From Rhodanobacter thiooxydans LCS2 (GTDB taxonomy: Bacteria; Pseudomonadota; Gammaproteobacteria; Xanthomonadales; Rhodanobacteraceae), in NCBI RefSeq assembly GCF_000264375.1, contig NZ_AJXW01000110.1:1-35769 (forward strand): DNA of 35,769 bases, in the 5' to 3' direction. Below, piece after piece: positions 32,660 to 35,769 of this stretch. The translations under genes were made by a program, and so were the position numbers. Under the pieces are notes generated by a model, which saw nothing but the letters and a program-made list of their open reading frames with translations, had not been told where the DNA came from and did not search any database. Position 1 is the stretch's first letter. Each line of letters opens with the position of its first letter.

Positions 32660-34633
32660 ATGAAGAAGCCCGCCGTTTTGCTCGCCGCCAGCGCCACCCT
32701 GCTGCTGGCCGCCGCTGCCACGGCTGCGCCGGCACCGGCAGCGGCGAAGTTCGACCCGCTGCAAGCCTTCGCGCCGTACAGCTACCCGCAGCCGGCCACG
32801 GCCTACCGCTCGGCCAGCGGCAGGCCCGGCCCGCTGTTCTGGCAGAACCGCGCCGACTACACCATCACGGCCACGCTCGACCCTGCCACCCGGCAGGTGC
32901 GCGGCAGCGAGGTGATCAGTTACACCAACCACAGCCCCGACACGCTCGACGTGCTGTGGCTGCAGCTGGACCAGAACCGCTACCGCCGCGACGCCCGCGG
33001 CGCGTTCACCAGCAAGTTCCCCACCGAGTTCACCGACGGCTACCGGATCGCCACGGTCGAGCTAGAGGACGCGCACGGGAAGCGGCAGGCAGTGCCGTGG
33101 CTGGTTTCCGACACGCGCATGCAGGTGCAGCTGCCGGTGGCGCTGCAAAGCAACGGTGGCAACCTGCGCCTGCATGTCGCCTGGAGCTACACCGTGCCGG
33201 GCGAGTTCGGCGGCCGCACCGACGTCAACCCGAGCCAGAACGGCGAGATCTTCGAGGTTGCGCAGTGGTACCCGCGCATGGCCGTGTACGACGACCTGCG
33301 CGGCTGGGACACCGCGCCCTACCTCAACAGCGAGTTCTATCTCGAGTACGGTGATTTCGACTACGCCATCACCGTGCCGAGCGAGATGATCGTGGCCGGC
33401 TCCGGCGAACTGGTGAACCCGGAGGAAGTACTGACCAAGACCGAGCGCGAGCGGCTGGAGCAGGCACGCCGCAGCGACGCCACCGTGATGATCCGCACGC
33501 CGGAGGAAGTCACCCAGCCGTCCAGCCGTCCGAAACAGGGCGGCACGCTGACCTGGCACTTCCGCATGCAGGACACCCGCGACGTGGCGTTCGGCGCCTC
33601 GAAGGCGTTCGTGTGGGACGCCGCGCGGATCAACCTGCCGCAGGGCGGGACCGCGCTGGCGATGTCGGTCTACCCCGTCGAAAGCGGCGGCAAGGAAGCC
33701 TGGGGCCGCGCCACCGAATACCTCAAGGCCGCCACCGAGTACTTCTCGCGGCAGTGGTACCCGTACCCATGGCCGGTGGCGATCAACGAGGCCGGCACCG
33801 CCGGCGGCATGGAGTACCCCGGCATCACCTTCGACCACAAGCTGGCCAGGGGCAGCAAGCTGCACATGGTGATCGCGCACGAGATCGGGCACAGCTGGTT
33901 CCCGATGATCGTGGGCAGCAACGAGCGCCGCGACGCGTGGATGGACGAGGGCTTCAACACCTTCATCGACGTCTACGAGGACTACGCCTTCAACAACGGC
34001 GAATACGCGCCCAAGCGCGACAGCGAGTACGCGCCCGGCGGCGGCAACCCTGCCGAGGAGATCGCGAAAGTCATCGCCGACCCCGCCGCGCCCACCCTGC
34101 TCAACGGCGCCGACATGGTGGCGGAGAAGTACCGGCACCCGATCAGCTACTTCAAGAGCGCATTCGGGCTGGTGCTGCTGCGCGAGCAGATCGTCGGGCC
34201 CGAGCGCTTCGACCCCGCGCTGCGCCGCTACATCGCCACCTGGGCGTTCAAGCACCCCAGCCCGTCGGACTTCTTCCGCTTCATGGAAAGCGAGACCGGC
34301 GAGGACCTCGGCTGGTTCTGGCGCGGCTGGTACGAACACAACTGGCAGTTCGACATGGCCGTGCGCAAGATCGCGCCGATCGACGGCCACTGGTCGCACG
34401 GCGCCGAAGTCACCATCGCCAACCTCGACCAGCTGGTGCTGCCCACCACGCTGCGGGTGACCTACGCCGACGGCAGCACGCGGGACCTGCGCGTGCCGGT
34501 CGAGACCTGGCAGCAGCACCGCGAGTACGTGGTGCGCGTGGCCGGCACGCAGAAGGTGGTGTCAGCCACCATCGATCCGACGCATGCGCTGCCGGACGCG
34601 CAGCGCGCGAACAACACGCTGCGGGTGAAATAG
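32660..34633 (+). CDS. Secreted M1-family metallopeptidase
   Basis: This 657-aa zinc peptidase has a signal peptide (MKKPAVLLAASATLLLAAAA, cleaved near residue 22) and so should act in the periplasm or outside. The zinc site is complete: HEIGH with H407 and H411 plus E430 (HExxH-x18-E). The substrate-binding loop reads GGMEYPG, where classical M1 aminopeptidases have GAMEN. That places it with the less characterised M1 peptidases. VAQWYPRMAVYDDLRGWDT is a block shared by that group. The ATG at 32660 has AAGG about 6 nt upstream. It begins 26 nt after the isomerase stop and may ride on the mannose operon transcript, with no obvious functional link. Confidence 0.9.
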   Translation: MKKPAVLLAASATLLLAAAATAAPAPAAAKFDPLQAFAPYSYPQPATAYRSASGRPGPLFWQNRADYTITATLDPATRQVRGSEVISYTNHSPDTLDVLWLQLDQNRYRRDARGAFTSKFPTEFTDGYRIATVELEDAHGKRQAVPWLVSDTRMQVQLPVALQSNGGNLRLHVAWSYTVPGEFGGRTDVNPSQNGEIFEVAQWYPRMAVYDDLRGWDTAPYLNSEFYLEYGDFDYAITVPSEMIVAGSGELVNPEEVLTKTERERLEQARRSDATVMIRTPEEVTQPSSRPKQGGTLTWHFRMQDTRDVAFGASKAFVWDAARINLPQGGTALAMSVYPVESGGKEAWGRATEYLKAATEYFSRQWYPYPWPVAINEAGTAGGMEYPGITFDHKLARGSKLHMVIAHEIGHSWFPMIVGSNERRDAWMDEGFNTFIDVYEDYAFNNGEYAPKRDSEYAPGGGNPAEEIAKVIADPAAPTLLNGADMVAEKYRHPISYFKSAFGLVLLREQIVGPERFDPALRRYIATWAFKHPSPSDFFRFMESETGEDLGWFWRGWYEHNWQFDMAVRKIAPIDGHWSHGAEVTIANLDQLVLPTTLRVTYADGSTRDLRVPVETWQQHREYVVRVAGTQKVVSATIDPTHALPDAQRANNTLRVK

Positions 34634-34671
34634 AACGTCCTCGTCTCCCGCAAGCTGCAGAGAAGTTTCGC

Positions 34672-34740
34672 AGGGCGGGCACCGCCCGCCGCTCTTCGCC
34701 AAGGCCCAAGGCAAAGCCGGCGGACAATGTCCGCCCTACA
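34672..34740. repeat. REPIN-like GGGCGGGCAC pair, inverted copy of the element at 19869
   Basis: AGGGCGGGCACCGCCCGCC (from 34672) and GGCGGACAATGTCCGCCC (to about 34737) flank a loop with GCCGCTCTTCGCCAAGGC. That loop is the reverse complement, with one mismatch, of the loop in the copy at 19869-19937. It lies 38 bp after the M1 peptidase stop. Confidence 0.8.
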
Positions 34741-34814
34741 AAGCTGCAAGGCAGGGAGCTCGCCTACATCTTTGGCAACGACTGCTGCAACGTGCCGATG
34801 CGGTTCCGAACAAT

Positions 34815-34868
34815 GGTGTAAGGGACAGTTTTCCCTCTGGCAGCTACCCACGAATTGTCCCCGACACC
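34815..34868. repeat. Imperfect inverted repeat with GGGACAGTTTTC / GAATTGTCCC arms
   Basis: Sixteen-bp arms (34815-34830 and 34853-34868, three mismatches) are separated by 22 nt. GTGTCGGGGACAATTC-like sequences are common REP-type units linked to REP-associated tyrosine transposases. No transposase is present here. The wider gap 34634-34999 holds this, the REPIN above and a promoter, and no other gene that I can support. Confidence 0.6.
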
Positions 34869-34960
34869 TTTTCCTCGCCGCGTGGCGCGACTTGATCGGT
34901 GCTCAACCTCTTTTGGTGTCAGCCTGTCATAGATCAGAACCGCGGTCTGGCGGCGCGCCA

Positions 34961-34966
34961 TATAAT
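34961..34966 (+). promoter_or_regulatory. TATAAT -10 box of the 121-aa gene
   Basis: A perfect TATAAT lies 33 bp upstream of the ATG at 35000. No good -35 is found at 16-18 bp (GAACCG at best). Transcription would start near 34973. Confidence 0.5.
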
Positions 34967-34999
34967 GGCTTTCTGCAGAGACCGCAGCAGGAGCGTGCG

Positions 35000-35365
35000 A
35001 TGGAAACAGATCGGAACGCCGAACAACAACAGGCAACAACGGCTGCGTCGTCCGCGCCGATGACGCAGATCGGACGCATGCGTGCCGCGATCGCGCAGAC
35101 CGTGGCCATCGCGCCACGCTTTCTGCGCGGCGACGTCAATGCCGACCTCATGGCAAACACGATGGTGGGCGCCGTGCGCACCTACGTCGAGCAGCAACGT
35201 GCCGCCGGCAGCGATGGCACGCCACAGGACGCAGACGCGCAAGCGTTGCAAGGCACGCTCGCCGAACTGATGGGCTGCGGCTCAGGCTACCTCGCCGGCC
35301 GCTGCGACGCCGCTTGCGTCGCCCGCACCATGACGCAAATGGTCCACGAGTTCGCACCGCGGTAG
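35000..35365 (+). CDS. Small protein of unknown function, 121 aa
   Basis: I do not recognise a family. The gene has a strong ribosome binding site (AGGAG six nt before ATG) and a TATAAT box upstream, so it is probably expressed alone. The N-terminus (about residues 1-20) is polar, low-complexity and Q/A/S-rich. The middle (MRAAIAQTVAIAPRFLRG, ADLMANTMVGAVRTYVEQ) looks amphipathic and helical. The C-terminal part carries two cysteines (GCGSGYLAGRCDAAC gives three in all). There is no signal peptide or membrane helix, so it is likely a soluble cytoplasmic protein. High GC matches the host genome. Confidence 0.65.
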   Translation: METDRNAEQQQATTAASSAPMTQIGRMRAAIAQTVAIAPRFLRGDVNADLMANTMVGAVRTYVEQQRAAGSDGTPQDADAQALQGTLAELMGCGSGYLAGRCDAACVARTMTQMVHEFAPR

Positions 35366-35603
35366 TAGGCGAGGTGCGGGCGCACCCGGTTTGGTCGCAG
35401 ATATCACCGACGATTGTGGGTGATAAGACATAGCGCCTCGATCCGCGAGATATGCAATGGCGGCATTGCCGCGGCGCGCCTCCACCACAATCCGGCAACT
35501 CCTTGTCTGTCCGCAGGGTTCATCCGCTTGACGCGTGTCGGTCGAAAGCTGAACATCCGGTGCATATGCCCCCGATCTGGGGTCTACTAAGCGTTAGACC
35601 TCT
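35366..35603. other. Non-coding stretch before a lower-GC right edge
   Basis: No gene is supported here. A 7-bp stem (TATCACC at 35402-35408, GGTGATA at 35419-35425) lies 37 bp after the 121-aa gene and has no T-run. GGTCTA/TAGACC form a short inverted repeat at 35581-35600, and GTTAGAC at 35593-35599 fits the GTTRRRY core of integron att sites. GC falls noticeably from here to the edge. Confidence 0.4.
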
Positions 35604-35769
35604 ATGAAACTTCCCCCGGACCTCATTTCCTTTGCTACCGCTTCATTTCCGCTAGCGCAGCGAGTGGAGGCGATCTCCCTGTTGGAGGCGGCGAAGCTCC
35701 ATGACGGCACAATACCGAGTGTGCGTATACTCCGTTGCGCATTGGTTGCTAGGGAACGTCTGAACAAGT
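35604..35769 (+). CDS. Partial reading frame running off the right edge, unknown function
   Basis: From the ATG at 35604 the frame stays open for 55 codons to the end of the window. It begins MKLPPDLISFATASFPLAQR and continues with a helical-looking, L/A/R-rich stretch (VEAISLLEAAKLHDG). I do not recognise it. No Shine-Dalgarno precedes the ATG. GC is roughly 53 percent against about 70 percent for the genes to the left, with codons such as ATA, TTG, AGG and CTA, which suggests acquired DNA or a non-core gene. It could also be a chance frame. Confidence 0.35.
   Translation, partial: MKLPPDLISFATASFPLAQRVEAISLLEAAKLHDGTIPSVRILRCALVARERLNK

Noticed and set aside
35593..35599. A true integron attC site
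   Set aside because: Only the GTTRRRY core and the flanking AAGC are seen. There is no RYYYAAC partner and no paired L boxes in the preceding 120 bp, so it is listed only as a weak hint.

Overview
The window looks like chromosomal DNA of a high-GC gammaproteobacterium of the Xanthomonadales, most likely the Rhodanobacteraceae (Rhodanobacter/Dyella/Frateuria-like). The support is the gene order rluD<>bamD and sucD-sucC<>pilS, abundant GGGAATCGGGAAT-type repeats, TonB-dependent sugar uptake, and the mannose isomerase/fructokinase route. The genus is an inference. I saw no tRNA, rRNA, CRISPR array, transposase or phage gene.

Left part (1-7.6 kb), housekeeping: partial rluD diverges from bamD. 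The glutamine-dependent nadE carries a palindromic repeat inside its reading frame. sucCD is interrupted between its two cistrons by a perfect 27-bp inverted repeat pair. The pilS sensor kinase diverges from sucC.

Middle-left (7.6-18.3 kb), an alpha-glucoside utilisation island: a LacI-type regulator, a 42-bp near-perfect palindrome as operator, a GH65 phosphorylase fused to beta-phosphoglucomutase, a TonB-dependent receptor, an MFS permease and a secreted GH65-type hydrolase. The island sits exactly between pilS and its normally adjacent partner pilR (18.45-19.84 kb), so it appears to have split the pilSR pair.

Centre (19.8-26.5 kb): downstream of pilR lie REP-like palindromes and a short relic of a permease 3' end. 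A leftward set follows: CHASE3-like/PAS histidine kinase, CheY-like regulator, receiver-kinase-receiver hybrid protein, then two MacB/FtsX-type ABC permeases with no ATPase gene beside them.

Right (26.6-34.6 kb), a mannose locus: a secreted GH92 alpha-mannosidase on the minus strand diverges from a FucP/GluP-like sugar transporter, a PfkB fructokinase and an AGE-family mannose isomerase. A match to the LacI-family operator consensus lies between the divergent genes. The inferred pathway is mannoside -> mannose -> fructose -> fructose-6-phosphate. An M1 metallopeptidase gene follows closely.

Right edge (34.6-35.8 kb): more repeats, a well-expressed-looking 121-aa gene of unknown function with a TATAAT box and strong ribosome binding site, and a partial reading frame in DNA of clearly lower GC.

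The most noteworthy points are the split pilSR pair, the in-frame repeat inside nadE, the inverted repeat between sucC and sucD, the symmetric operator/promoter, and the two-compartment pair of GH65 enzymes.
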